The translations under genes and the position numbers were made by a program. From contig NZ_JADWYU010000132.1 in NCBI RefSeq assembly GCF_016786325.1, positions 1-64,000 on the forward strand: 64,000 bases of DNA. The letters run 5' to 3'. This document shows positions 46,407-54,791 of the stretch, piece by piece; positions within the stretch are counted from its first letter, which is position 1; each line of letters starts with the position of its first letter. The stretch comes from Frankia nepalensis. GTDB lineage: Bacteria > Actinomycetota > Actinomycetes > Frankiales > Frankiaceae. The notes under the pieces are model-generated. The model saw only the letters and a list, made by a program, of their open reading frames with translations, was not told the origin of the DNA and searched no databases.

Positions 46407-49400
46407 CGGGCCCACGCATTCCTGGTAGATCGAGTACGCGTCGCCGATCGGTCCGAGGTACCTGGCCACCGGACTGCTTCTGATCTTGTCGGCTATCCAG
46501 CGCGCACCGTTCGAGATCACCTGGACGCCCTTTTTCACCGCCCTGACGAACGCGCTGCCGGCGGCTCTCAGCTTCGACCACGTGTGTTTGCGCGTCGCCC
46601 CGGGCGAACGCGCGTTCGGGTTGTCCGTCGATGGACCGCCGGCGAACTGGGCCACGGCCCCGATGACCTCGCCGGCCGAGTCGAAGTCAACGAGGTCCGT
46701 GAGCTCGCCGGCCGCGCCGGTGAAGGCGGCCAGACCGGGCAGGTCGGTGCCGGAGCTGAGCACGTTGACCGCGAGGACCGTCGCGCGCACCACCGTGGCG
46801 GCGAGCCACTCGGGAAACTGGCCGGACGGGTCGACCCGGTTGAGCGGGTCGCCACCGGCGAAGCCGTAGGGTGTCCCGGTCGTGGCCAGCTCCGGGTCCG
46901 GGGTGAAGAAGGCGGCCGTGTCCAGGTCGTAGAAGCGCGCGCGCAGGTACTGGCAGTTGCAGGCGTGGTCGGTGTACTGGCCGTTGAACTGGAGGAGGGA
47001 GCCGGCACCTCTGACCTCGCTGAAGTCGACGTGGCCGTAGGGGCTGTAGGTGTAGGACGCCGTCCATTCCCCCGAGGGGTCGGTGACGAGGCGGACGCTG
47101 CGCTGCGGGTCGGTGATCAGATAGGTCGGGCTGTCGCCGCTTACCTGCTCGAACGGCTCGCCTCCCGGCCCGTACAGGTAGGAGACGACGCCGTCGCCGA
47201 TCAGCAGCGGGTTCTTGCCGGAGACGTCCCAGGTGAAGGGGACGGTGTCCCGGCCGTGCTGGGTCCTGCCGACGAGAAGGCCGTCGCCGTCGTAGGTGTA
47301 GTGGACCCGGCAGTCCTCGCCGTCGTCGTCGCAGTCGTAGCCGGTGAGCCGGTCCTCCTGGTCGTAGCCGAGCTGGACGCCCTGGCCGTCCGACCGGACC
47401 GTCCGGGTCCGCGCGCCCGAGCCGTTGTACGCGAACGAGTTCACTGGCTTCTTGCCAGGACGGGTCTGGCCCGTGATTCGCCCCTGTGGGTCGATCGCGA
47501 TCTGTGTTCCGTCCGGGAACCGGGTGATGCCGCCGGTTCCGTGGTAGGCGTATGTGCCGCCGCATTCCTCGGGCTGGCAGTTTATCGACGCGAGCTGGCC
47601 GGAGGGCTGGTAGTCGAACGTGTCGTTCCACCCCTCGGGCACACCGGGGCCGACGATCGTCGTCTGCGTGATCTGACCGATCTCGTTCCGCTGGTACGTG
47701 AACGTTGCCATGGGTTCGTCGTCGTTGTCTCCGCCGGTTTTGTGGACCACGACCTCGTTCTGGGTGTACGTGACGCGGACGCCGTTCGGGTAGGTGATCT
47801 CGGAGAGCAGACCGTCGGGCGCGTAGGCGAACCTCGTACGGTTCGCCTTCCAGTCGGTCACCTCGACCACGCGGCGGTCGTCGTAGAGGCTGTAGTCGTA
47901 AAGGACCCGCCTGTTGCCCGGATAGATGATCTCGACGCGGCGCCCGGCCTCGTCGTACCTGTAGCCGACGTCCTCGCCGCCTCGGAGCTCGGGCAGTTCG
48001 TCCAGCTTGCAGTGATGCTTCTCGGCGTCGGAGGCGCGGTCCCCGTGGACGACCGCCAGGACCCTGCCCGCGCAGTCGTAGTAGTACCCGGTGACCTTCT
48101 CGCCGACCTTCATGGTCCCGCGATGCCCGTCGGACGTGTACTCGAAATGAACGGAGGTCCTGTCCACCGAGTAGGAGATGCCCACCAGCTGGTTCGCGTC
48201 GTCGTACCGGTACTCCGTCGCCTCTTCGGGCCCGCCGTCCCCGGAGTGGACGAGTTTGACGAGGTTCCCGGCCAGGTCGTACTCGTAGCGGGTCCTGCCC
48301 CGCAGGATGTCGGAGATCTGCCTGATCCGGCCGCGGGTGTCGTAGGCGTACTCCGTGGCGTTTCCGGCCGCGTCGGTCACCGTGCGCGGGGTGTCGTCGT
48401 CGTTGTAGGTGACGACGACACCCTGAATGGCGGGGGTGGCACCATCCCGGGATCTCTGGGTGTCCAGGGTACGGCCGGCGAAGTCCTTCCGCGTCTTCGT
48501 GATGTAGCCGGCGGCGTCCGTCACGGTCGTCGCGGAGGAGCCGGTGTCCGCCTTCTCAGGGTCGGTCTGGAAGGTGTCATACGTGACCGCCGTCGTCGCG
48601 TCACCGCTGGTCACGCTGGCCAGGCGCCCATGGTCGTCATAGCTGTACCTGGTCGGGTTCTTCGCCTCCTCGCAGACGGCATCGGGGGCTTCGGCCTCCA
48701 CCATCACCTGACAGGTCAGCTCGCCGCTGCGGCCATAGCCGCTGAGAGTCTTCTGCCAGGTTCCCTGGACGCTGCCCACGAGGTCGCCGGTCACCGGGTC
48801 GTAGGTGAAGCTGGTCCGCGCCCGCCCCGGCTCGGCGATCGACGTGACCTGGTCCAGATGATCGGGACTCACGTCGTAGCCGGTCGCGCGGTCCTCGGCG
48901 TCGACGCTCGTCGCCAGGCCGCCGTCGTCATAGACGAGGAACGAGGTCACTCCGCTTGGCAGCGTGACGCTCTCCGGCCTTCCGTCCTCGGTGTACGTGT
49001 AGGTCGTCGTCCTGCCCAGCGGGTCGGTGAGCGTGGCGATGTTGCCGGCGTCGTCGTACTCGTACGTCGTCGTCTTGCCTCGTTGGTCGACGACGGCGGT
49101 CGGCAGGCCGACGTCACCGACCAGCGGGTAGGAGTAGCGGATGGTGCCGCGCTCCCCGCCGGCGCCCTCGGCAAGCTCGGTGAGCCTCGCCTGGCCATCG
49201 AACACATAGCTCGTCACATGCCCTGCGGGATCCGTCATGGTCGTCGCACCGCCGGCATTCGGCGTGGCCACGCCGGACGATGGTGATGACGACGATGGTC
49301 GTGGTGACATCGTGGCGTTCGCCGTCGCTGTGACGCTCGGCGTGGCCCGCGTGGCCGAAACACTCGGCGCGGTCGCCGTCGCCGACCCGCCCGGCGGGGT

Positions 49401-50372
49401 CGTGAACGGCGTCCCCACGTACGTGAACCTGGTCGGCTCCTTTCGAGCGAGTTCCCTGACGGACTCGACGCGGCCGTCAGGGTAGTACTCGATGCTGGTC
49501 TTCGTTCCGGGCTGCTTGATCTCCTCCTCGAGCAGATGATGCTCGTCATACCGGAAATCCCAGATCACGGTGTCCGGCTCCGTGACACGATCAAGCTCGC
49601 CGTCGTCGGTGTAGACAAAAGTCGCGGTCCGCTGCTTCGGCACCCCGACCTCCTCGATCACCTCCTCGATATGACGACCCGCCGCGTCATACCGGAAGAC
49701 CAGCTTCCGGTAGCTGCCCGGGCGCCCGACGGTGAGCGCCGGGTAGCCGTCCTTCACTCCCCGAACCACGTCAGTCCGCTCCCCGGACAAGGTCTTCGTC
49801 CACTGGAGCTGGCCGTTGGCGTCGAAACCAAAGCTCCCCCCACCCCCGCGCCGGGTGAGGACATGGGTGTCACCCTCCCTCCTGAGCGACGCGAGCACCC
49901 TGGGCGGCGCCTCGTACTCACCGTCCGCGCCCACCGTGAAGGTGACCGTCGAACCGTTCTCCTGGTAGATGACGACCGTGCCGTCGCCGGAGTGCTCCAG
50001 TTTCATTCCGTAGTTGAAGCTCCAGCCGAGGCCGAAGCCGACGTCCTTGCCGGCGTTCACCGAGCTGTATGTGCGCACCAGCTCCAGCGGGCCGCCCGGC
50101 GCGGGCAGCGAGAAGTCCGTGAACTGCGCCCAGAACGCGCCGGACGCGCAGTTGACCGGCCCGGCGAGCGCGCACTCCGGCTGCCGCTCGCTGGGGTTCG
50201 GGGCCCCACCCTGCTCGGTGAGGGTCGGCGGCTGCATCGTCCGCGCGGCGTCGCTCGCCGGCTCGGACCCAGACCGATTCAAGGCCGGAAGGCCGAGTAA
50301 GACAAAGAGGAGCACGCCCACAAGCGTGACGATCCCGGCGCCGCCTAACGCGCGCTTCCTACGACCGCTCAT
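46302..50372 (-). CDS. RHS/YD-repeat protein with N-terminal membrane anchor
   Basis: The 1356-aa protein begins with a basic stretch and one hydrophobic segment (residues 14-30), then a DUF6531-like opening (CASGAFWAQFTDFSLPAPGGPLELVRTYSS), many YD repeats (YDDAGNIATLTDPLGRTTTY) and an RHS core box (FNGQYTDHACNCQYLRARFYDLDTA, split here by a residue change). The ~140-residue tail after DPSGQFPEW is hydrophobic and helical and would be the variable effector domain; I do not recognise a toxin fold. A Ser/Thr/Pro-rich stretch interrupts the repeats near residues 340-390. No immunity-like gene is adjacent. Role, likely surface or contact-dependent, is inference. Confidence 0.87.
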   Translation of the reverse strand: MSGRRKRALGGAGIVTLVGVLLFVLLGLPALNRSGSEPASDAARTMQPPTLTEQGGAPNPSERQPECALAGPVNCASGAFWAQFTDFSLPAPGGPLELVRTYSSVNAGKDVGFGLGWSFNYGMKLEHSGDGTVVIYQENGSTVTFTVGADGEYEAPPRVLASLRREGDTHVLTRRGGGGSFGFDANGQLQWTKTLSGERTDVVRGVKDGYPALTVGRPGSYRKLVFRYDAAGRHIEEVIEEVGVPKQRTATFVYTDDGELDRVTEPDTVIWDFRYDEHHLLEEEIKQPGTKTSIEYYPDGRVESVRELARKEPTRFTYVGTPFTTPPGGSATATAPSVSATRATPSVTATANATMSPRPSSSSPSSGVATPNAGGATTMTDPAGHVTSYVFDGQARLTELAEGAGGERGTIRYSYPLVGDVGLPTAVVDQRGKTTTYEYDDAGNIATLTDPLGRTTTYTYTEDGRPESVTLPSGVTSFLVYDDGGLATSVDAEDRATGYDVSPDHLDQVTSIAEPGRARTSFTYDPVTGDLVGSVQGTWQKTLSGYGRSGELTCQVMVEAEAPDAVCEEAKNPTRYSYDDHGRLASVTSGDATTAVTYDTFQTDPEKADTGSSATTVTDAAGYITKTRKDFAGRTLDTQRSRDGATPAIQGVVVTYNDDDTPRTVTDAAGNATEYAYDTRGRIRQISDILRGRTRYEYDLAGNLVKLVHSGDGGPEEATEYRYDDANQLVGISYSVDRTSVHFEYTSDGHRGTMKVGEKVTGYYYDCAGRVLAVVHGDRASDAEKHHCKLDELPELRGGEDVGYRYDEAGRRVEIIYPGNRRVLYDYSLYDDRRVVEVTDWKANRTRFAYAPDGLLSEITYPNGVRVTYTQNEVVVHKTGGDNDDEPMATFTYQRNEIGQITQTTIVGPGVPEGWNDTFDYQPSGQLASINCQPEECGGTYAYHGTGGITRFPDGTQIAIDPQGRITGQTRPGKKPVNSFAYNGSGARTRTVRSDGQGVQLGYDQEDRLTGYDCDDDGEDCRVHYTYDGDGLLVGRTQHGRDTVPFTWDVSGKNPLLIGDGVVSYLYGPGGEPFEQVSGDSPTYLITDPQRSVRLVTDPSGEWTASYTYSPYGHVDFSEVRGAGSLLQFNGQYTDHACNCQYLRARFYDLDTAAFFTPDPELATTGTPYGFAGGDPLNRVDPSGQFPEWLAATVVRATVLAVNVLSSGTDLPGLAAFTGAAGELTDLVDFDSAGEVIGAVAQFAGGPSTDNPNARSPGATRKHTWSKLRAAGSAFVRAVKKGVQVISNGARWIADKIRSSPVARYLGPIGDAYSIYQECVGPSANAAGCGLAILSLAGGPTMDAALTAVDVGMAVA

Positions 50373-50722
50373 GGCTTGACCCCCCGCGCCCGCAGTCAGC
50401 GCGAAGCGTACACCGCATACCGGACCGTGCCGACATCGTGGATGAGGAAGTCACCCCAGCCGTGCACTCGTTTCACGATCTCGGTGGAGCACCGACACTA
50501 GAGATCACCAACGGGACCCGCGCCTTCGCGCACAGGTCCAGCCGCCGCGCGCCGACGCCGGAGCTTTTCGCCGAGTCCGCGGTGGGCCGCCCCGGATATG
50601 ATGATCTACGCGACCGGCCTGGTCTGGGGCGAGGCCGCGGCCGGCGGCCGGCGGCGGCCTCGCCGTCATCCGCGCTTGCCAGGCAGGAGAATGGACGTCA
50701 CGGCCCGAGGTGACAGGTTTTC
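50373..50722. other. Intergenic region upstream of the RHS gene
   Basis: This 350-bp gap lies between the RHS start and the end of the MerR gene. It should contain the RHS promoter. Open frames in it are not protein-like and no repeat is visible. Confidence 0.45.
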
Positions 50723-51124
50723 CTACCTGCCGAGCGGCGAGAGGGCTTCGCAGTTGTCGCCCGGCGCGCCCGTTCGCCGTACGGCGGAGATCATGGCATC
50801 GAGCGCGTTGCGGGCGGCCAGCAGGTCGTCGATGGCGGCGCTTATGCGGTCACGGTCCTCGACCAGAACCGGTGCCAGTTCCTCGCAGGCGGGCACCAGC
50901 ACTCCCCCGTCCTCGATCATGCAGGGCAGCACTTCGCTGATCGTGACGGTGTTGAGGCCCGCGGCGAGAAGCATTCGGATCTTGAGGACCGTACGGACGT
51001 CGGTCTCCTGGTACTCGCGGTACCCGCTCTGCCGTCGCGCCGGCCGGAGAAGACCCTGCTCCCCGTAGTAACGAAGCATCCGCTCGCTCGTCCCGGTCCG
51101 CCGGGCGAGTTCTCCTATCCTCAT
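50723..51124 (-). CDS. MerR-family transcriptional regulator
   Basis: The 133-aa protein has the MerR winged helix (MRIGELARRTGTSERMLRYY) followed by a coiled dimerisation helix; no cysteine-rich metal-binding C-terminus is apparent, so it is probably not a metal sensor. ATG 51124 was chosen; ATG 51145 would overlap the shared promoter. It is divergent from the imine-reductase-like gene, and the intergenic DNA holds a canonical MerR-type promoter. Confidence 0.9.
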   Translation of the reverse strand: MRIGELARRTGTSERMLRYYGEQGLLRPARRQSGYREYQETDVRTVLKIRMLLAAGLNTVTISEVLPCMIEDGGVLVPACEELAPVLVEDRDRISAAIDDLLAARNALDAMISAVRRTGAPGDNCEALSPLGR

Positions 51125-51144
51125 GTGTCCGGCACCACCGTTCA

Positions 51145-51175
51145 TTGACTCTCACATCGATGTCAGAGTTTAGCT
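51145..51175 (+). promoter_or_regulatory. MerR-type promoter with 19-bp spacer and dyad operator
   Basis: TTGACT (51145-51150) and TTAGCT (51170-51175) are separated by 19 bp. The spacer is filled by a near-perfect 22-bp dyad (51148-51169, arms ACTCT...AGAGT around ACATCGATGT). This over-long spacer with a central palindrome is the hallmark of MerR-activated promoters. The -10 ends 8 bp before ATG 51184, so the transcript is probably leaderless. Confidence 0.8.
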
Positions 51176-51183
51176 TGACCGGC

Positions 51184-52077
51184 ATGACCACTCGGAACTC
51201 GACCCACGGCGATCGGCCGCGCGTGACCATTCTCGGCCTCGGCCGGATGGGGACCGCGCTGAACAGGGCGCTTCTTGCCGCCCACTACCAGACGACGGTG
51301 TGGAACCGGACCCCGTCGAAGGTCGACGGCCCGGTGGCCCTGGGCGCCGAACGCGCGGAAACCCCCGGCGCCGCGATCACGGCGAGCCCGATGACCGTCG
51401 TCTGTGTCGCGGACTACGCGGGGGTTCAGGAGGTACTGGCCGCGGGAGGCACCACGTTGCGGGGACGTACCCTGGTCAACCTCACCACCGGCACGCCGCG
51501 GGACGCCCGGGACATGGCGGCCTGGGTCGCCGGACGCGGCGCGGACTACCTGGACGGGGCGATGATGGCCGTTCCCCAGTCCGTCGCCACCCCCAGCGCG
51601 TTCTTTCTCTACAGCGGCTCCCAGGACGCGTTCGACCGCCACCGGCGCGCGCTGGACGCCCTGGCGACCAGCCACTATCTCGGCCACGACCCCGCCGCGG
51701 CGGAGCTGTGGGACCTCGCCCTGCTCGACAGCGGGTACGCGGCCCTCGCGGGCTTTCTTCACGGCCTCGCCCTGCTCGACACCGCGGCTGTCCCGCCGTC
51801 CCGTTTCGTGCCTCTGGTCGCCCAGTGGCTGCGCGGTATGACCGAGTACATGTCCGAGCTGGCGGGGGAAATCGAGTCCGGCGACTATTCAGCCGGTGCC
51901 TCGCCGGTCGGCATGAACCGGGCCGCGGTCATGAGCCTGATCCGCGTCAGCGAGGATCTCGGTATCGACGCCGCGCTGCTCGGCCCGCTCGGAACCCTGC
52001 TCGAGCGCGGTGTCGCGCAGGGGCGTGGCGACCAGAGCTTCGCGAGCCTGTTCGAACTCCTGCGGCGCGTCCACTGA
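51184..52077 (+). CDS. NAD(P)-dependent oxidoreductase of imine reductase / beta-HAD type
   Basis: The 297-aa protein has an N-terminal Rossmann domain (VTILGLGRMGTALNRALL, then TVWNRTPSK) and a helical C-terminal dimerisation domain with LALLDSGYAALAGFLHGLALL, a pattern typical of imine reductases rather than of 6-phosphogluconate dehydrogenase or hydroxyisobutyrate dehydrogenase. It would reduce a cyclic imine or carbonyl with NADPH. It lacks a ribosome-binding site and is likely translated from a leaderless message controlled by the divergent MerR protein. Confidence 0.82.
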   Translation: MTTRNSTHGDRPRVTILGLGRMGTALNRALLAAHYQTTVWNRTPSKVDGPVALGAERAETPGAAITASPMTVVCVADYAGVQEVLAAGGTTLRGRTLVNLTTGTPRDARDMAAWVAGRGADYLDGAMMAVPQSVATPSAFFLYSGSQDAFDRHRRALDALATSHYLGHDPAAAELWDLALLDSGYAALAGFLHGLALLDTAAVPPSRFVPLVAQWLRGMTEYMSELAGEIESGDYSAGASPVGMNRAAVMSLIRVSEDLGIDAALLGPLGTLLERGVAQGRGDQSFASLFELLRRVH

Positions 52078-52104
52078 GCCCGCGGGAGGATTCCCGCCCG
52101 TGCG

Positions 52105-52136
52105 CGGCCGGCCGGACACCCCCATCCGGCCGGCCG
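52105..52136. terminator. Bidirectional terminator between converging genes
   Basis: A perfect 12-bp GC stem (CGGCCGGCCGGA / TCCGGCCGGCCG) with an 8-nt loop lies in the 96-bp gap between the imine-reductase-like and DUF642-like genes. Confidence 0.6.
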
Positions 52137-52173
52137 GTAGTGCGGCCGGTGTGAGCCGTACCGTCAGCGGGGT

Positions 52174-52833
52174 TCAGGCGACTTCCTGGTCCTCGCAGCT
52201 GGTCACGCAGAACCTGACGTTGTCGATGACAGGTCCCCACGGCCCCTGCGAGAAGCTCCTGAAGATCACCTCGGAGTCAGCGTCGTCCGCGAGCCAGCGA
52301 AGGGACTCGGTGCGGTACCCCATCTCGCTCCCGGAGTGCCCCGTGGTGTCGAAGGAATACAGCTCGTACCCGCCGTCGACAAAAACTCCGAGCCGCTTCT
52401 CCGCCAGCCCGCCTTCCGGGTTTCCGGCTAGCGAGAACCGCAGCTCGTACCACTCGTTCGGAACGACCTCGAATTTCTGGCTGATGCCTCCCGGCCCACT
52501 TCCGTTGAGGTCGACCGACTGGGCGCCGTCCGCGGCCTGCCAGTAGTCCTGACCCACCACGTCGACCGTGCCGGGGTAGACCTCCCAGCCCTCCAGGTAC
52601 TGTCCGCCGCCGAACTCCTGAACGGGAGTGCCGATGGCCGGCTCCTCGAAGCCACTGGTGGTCACGCCCGTCACCACCGCCTGCGCTGGCAGCGCGTCGA
52701 CCCCCAGGACCATCAGCGCCGCGACCGCGGCCGTCACCGCCGCCGCCAGCGGCCTCCTCATCGGCCGTCGAGTATTCCGACCTGAACCCACGTTGACGTG
52801 ATCAGCTTTCGGGAAAGCGCCCGAGATGGACAT
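52174..52833 (-). CDS. Secreted DUF642 / choice-of-anchor C-like protein
   Basis: The 219-aa protein has a late Sec signal (hydrophobic core about residues 31-45, cut after AQA), then a jelly-roll-like domain with FEEPAIGTPVQEFGG, GTVDVVGQDYW, QSVDLNGSGPGGISQ and SFSQGPWGPVIDNV. This pattern is typical of DUF642/choice-of-anchor C domains, which are predicted carbohydrate- or surface-binding modules. Two cysteines near the C-terminus may pair. GGGAGG lies ~10 bp upstream of ATG 52833; ATG at codon 25 would give a shorter signal. Confidence 0.75.
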   Translation of the reverse strand: MSISGAFPKADHVNVGSGRNTRRPMRRPLAAAVTAAVAALMVLGVDALPAQAVVTGVTTSGFEEPAIGTPVQEFGGGQYLEGWEVYPGTVDVVGQDYWQAADGAQSVDLNGSGPGGISQKFEVVPNEWYELRFSLAGNPEGGLAEKRLGVFVDGGYELYSFDTTGHSGSEMGYRTESLRWLADDADSEVIFRSFSQGPWGPVIDNVRFCVTSCEDQEVA

Positions 52834-53142
52834 ATCGCTACTACCTCCCTCGTGATGGACTGTTGCGATCGAAATGCACAGCTCCTGATCGGAACTGACC
52901 GACAGGAGCGATCCCCGACTCAGGGGCATTTGGCCAGGAACACTCGGTCACTGTCGGCGCCGATGCTAATGTGATGCGCGGTCCTTACCTCGCCTTCGGC
53001 CTCCCGTGACCGTGGTAGGGCGGTTTCATCGCCTACCGGACTATCAGTGGTCTCGAACCTGCGTGGCCGTACTCGGGCATGCCTGCGCGCGGGGCTTTCA
53101 TGGCGTTCGCTGCCGGTGCTCGTTCGCGCTCCGACCCCGCCC

Positions 53143-53167
53143 GTCCGCGCCGTTTCCGCGGGTTTTT
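53143..53167 (+). terminator. Orphan rho-independent-like terminator
   Basis: The stem CCGCG (53145-53149) / CGCGG (53157-53161), extended by two wobble pairs, is followed by TTTTT at 53163-53167. No gene ends upstream on this strand, which suggests an unannotated short transcript from about 52980-53140. Confidence 0.4.
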
Positions 53168-53183
53168 ACCGGGAGGTTTATCG

Positions 53184-53284
53184 TGGTTTTGACAACCATT
53201 CCTGGCCGCCCCGGCGACCCGGCGCCCGCGCGAGTGCCGCTTCAGGCAACGTCGGCCCCATCGACGATCCTTGGCAGTCGTTGA
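53184..53284 (+). CDS. Possible 33-codon small ORF
   Basis: GTG 53184 has GGGAGG spaced seven bases upstream. The frame encodes about 33 residues beginning VVLTTIPGRPGD and is followed by a hairpin (53304-53327). The composition is Pro/Ala/Thr-rich and I do not recognise it. It could be chance. Confidence 0.25.
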
Positions 53285-53303
53285 TCCTGGGCGTGCTGGT
53301 TCC

Positions 53304-53327
53304 GCCCGCGGAGCAGAACCCGCGGGC
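53304..53327 (+). terminator. Hairpin after the small ORF
   Basis: GCCCGCGG and CCGCGGGC form a perfect 8-bp stem around an 8-nt loop, about 20 bp after the small ORF stop. No T-run follows. Confidence 0.35.
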
Positions 53328-53717
53328 CCGCACGACTGTGAGGTTGCGTCGGGCGACGCCATGGTTGGCCTCGGCGGCGGAACATGATCGGAAGATGGCT
53401 CTCTGCCGTCTTCGCCCGCCGGTCGGCTCAGGCCGAGACCCGACGAAGCCCACAAAACACCTACTCGGAGCACATCGACGCCGCGGGTGCGGGCGATGCC
53501 GCCCATGGGCCATGCGAGATCAAAATCCGGCTTCGGCGATCCGACGCGGCATCGTGCGCGGCAATCCCGAACGAGAAGATCGCCCCCGGCATCCGGCGAG
53601 TTTGGACTACCTCCACACGGCAACAGATAGGAACAGCGAAACTACAGAATGTAGCGATGGATGGACAGGTGGAGTGGGGGCATCCCCAGCCGGTGCACGG
53701 CCCGCGTGGGGCCCACT

Positions 53718-54311
53718 ATGACGAGGGGGGTCTCAGGCGATGGCGCCCCTGAAGGAGGACGCGCGGGTAACCGCGCCGCGGCGCCTTCAAAGGACTCGAT
53801 CCCCCTGAGCGGGACCGCCGCGCGACCGATGGAACTGCGGTCCGTCCTGGCGAGTATCGACATCGCCGAGCGGTCGGCCTACCGGCTGGCCGGGGAATCC
53901 GGCCTGGGCTCCGATGACGCCGACTGGCTGGGGCTGGCGGTGCGAGAGGCCGTGGCCAACGCGGTGATCCACGGCAACCGTCTCGACCCGAACCTGCCCG
54001 TGCGCCTGCTCCTCGAACGAGACGCCCACCGGATCAGAGTGACCATCGGCGACCAGGGTCCGGGGTTCACCCCGGAGGTGGCCGCCGACCGGGAGGTGAA
54101 CCTCACGCCGTCGGGCCGGGGGCTGGTCCTCATCGCCCATTGCGTCGACGTCATGGATGTCATCCGCCGTACCCATCCGCCGGGATGCGACGTCGTCCTG
54201 GTGAAACACCTACCGGAAGGACAACCTGATACCCATGAAGATCACCCGTCGCCAGCAGAACGGCGTCACCATCCTCGACATGGCCGGCAAGATCACCATT
54301 GGTGTGGGTGA
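53718..54311 (+). CDS. Anti-sigma-factor-type serine kinase (HATPase)
   Basis: The ~197-aa protein is a stand-alone GHKL ATPase: N-box REAVANAVIHGN, G1 DQGPGF and G2-like SGRGLVLIAH. These act as anti-sigma factors that phosphorylate an anti-anti-sigma protein, and a STAS gene follows. The reading frame runs 77 bp into that gene, so the C-terminal ~26 residues are unusual. ATG 53718 is the best start although the first ~30 residues are low-complexity; ATG 53829 would remove a predicted first strand. The partner sigma gene is not in the window. Confidence 0.82.
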   Translation: MTRGVSGDGAPEGGRAGNRAAAPSKDSIPLSGTAARPMELRSVLASIDIAERSAYRLAGESGLGSDDADWLGLAVREAVANAVIHGNRLDPNLPVRLLLERDAHRIRVTIGDQGPGFTPEVAADREVNLTPSGRGLVLIAHCVDVMDVIRRTHPPGCDVVLVKHLPEGQPDTHEDHPSPAERRHHPRHGRQDHHWCG

Positions 54312-54570
54312 TGTCGCGCTCCGCGAAGCCGTCCGCGAGGAGATGGACAACGGCACCCGCAACCTCCTGCTCAACTGCGCCAGTGTCACCACCGTCGACA
54401 GCTCCGGCGTCGGGGAACTCGTCCACTCGTACACGACCACCACCAACCGCGGCGGCCAGGTCAAACTGCTGAACCTGCCGCCCAAGGTCCACGACATCCT
54501 CACGTTCACCCAGCTGATCACCGTCTTCGACGTCTACGACGATGAGAAGGAAGCCGTCGGCAGTTTCTGA
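54235..54570 (+). CDS. Anti-anti-sigma factor (STAS domain)
   Basis: The 111-aa STAS protein carries the phosphorylation motif VDSSGVGELV (Ser56/57) and the C-terminal amphipathic helix. It is probably switched by the kinase encoded immediately upstream, whose frame overlaps it. Together they form a partner-switching module controlling a SigB/SigF-like factor located elsewhere. Confidence 0.93.
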   Translation: MKITRRQQNGVTILDMAGKITIGVGDVALREAVREEMDNGTRNLLLNCASVTTVDSSGVGELVHSYTTTTNRGGQVKLLNLPPKVHDILTFTQLITVFDVYDDEKEAVGSF

Positions 54571-54582
54571 GCCCGGGTTGGC

Positions 54583-54614
54583 TGGACGGTCGTGTCCCAG
54601 GACACGACCGTCCA
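54583..54614 (+). terminator. Strong hairpin after the STAS gene
   Basis: GGACGGTCGTGTCC and GGACACGACCGTCC form a perfect 14-bp stem (15 with a flanking T-A pair) around a 2-nt loop, 13 bp after the stop. Confidence 0.65.
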
Positions 54615-54645
54615 CCCACACACCCTCGCCAGCAGAAGACCCGGC

Positions 54646-54696
54646 CCGGCCGTCGCTCGTCAAAGACCCACCGGCCGTCCCTCGTCAAAGACCCAT
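54646..54696. repeat. Two-unit tandem repeat of about 25 bp
   Basis: CCGGCCGTCGCTCGTCAAAG and CCGGCCGTCCCTCGTCAAAG, each continuing ACCCA, occur back to back with one mismatch. They lie in the short gap before the converging dioxygenase gene. Confidence 0.6.
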
Positions 54697-54791
54697 AGGC
54701 GCCGGCCCTCCGCTCGGCGTGCCCGCCCTCGCGACCTACGCTGCCGCGTGGGCTGGGTCCGACGCCCCGGATGGCCGCGTGCTCGGAGGCT

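Larger units (their letters stand above)
52834..53717. other. ~0.9 kb stretch with signals but no convincing gene
   Basis: Neither strand has a frame that reads like a protein family. It is less GC-rich than coding neighbours in parts (52960-53040, 53620-53660). It contains a terminator-like hairpin with T-run (53143-53167), a short frame with a good ribosome-binding site (53184-53284) and a second hairpin (53304-53327), listed separately. It may hold a small RNA, a small peptide gene or degraded DNA. Confidence 0.5.

Noticed and set aside
46584-49286. 900-aa plus-strand frame opposite the RHS gene
   Set aside because: Val/Gly/Asp-rich antisense shadow of the YD repeats.
54646-54696. Tandem repeat considered as a CRISPR start
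   Set aside because: Only two units with no spacers between them.
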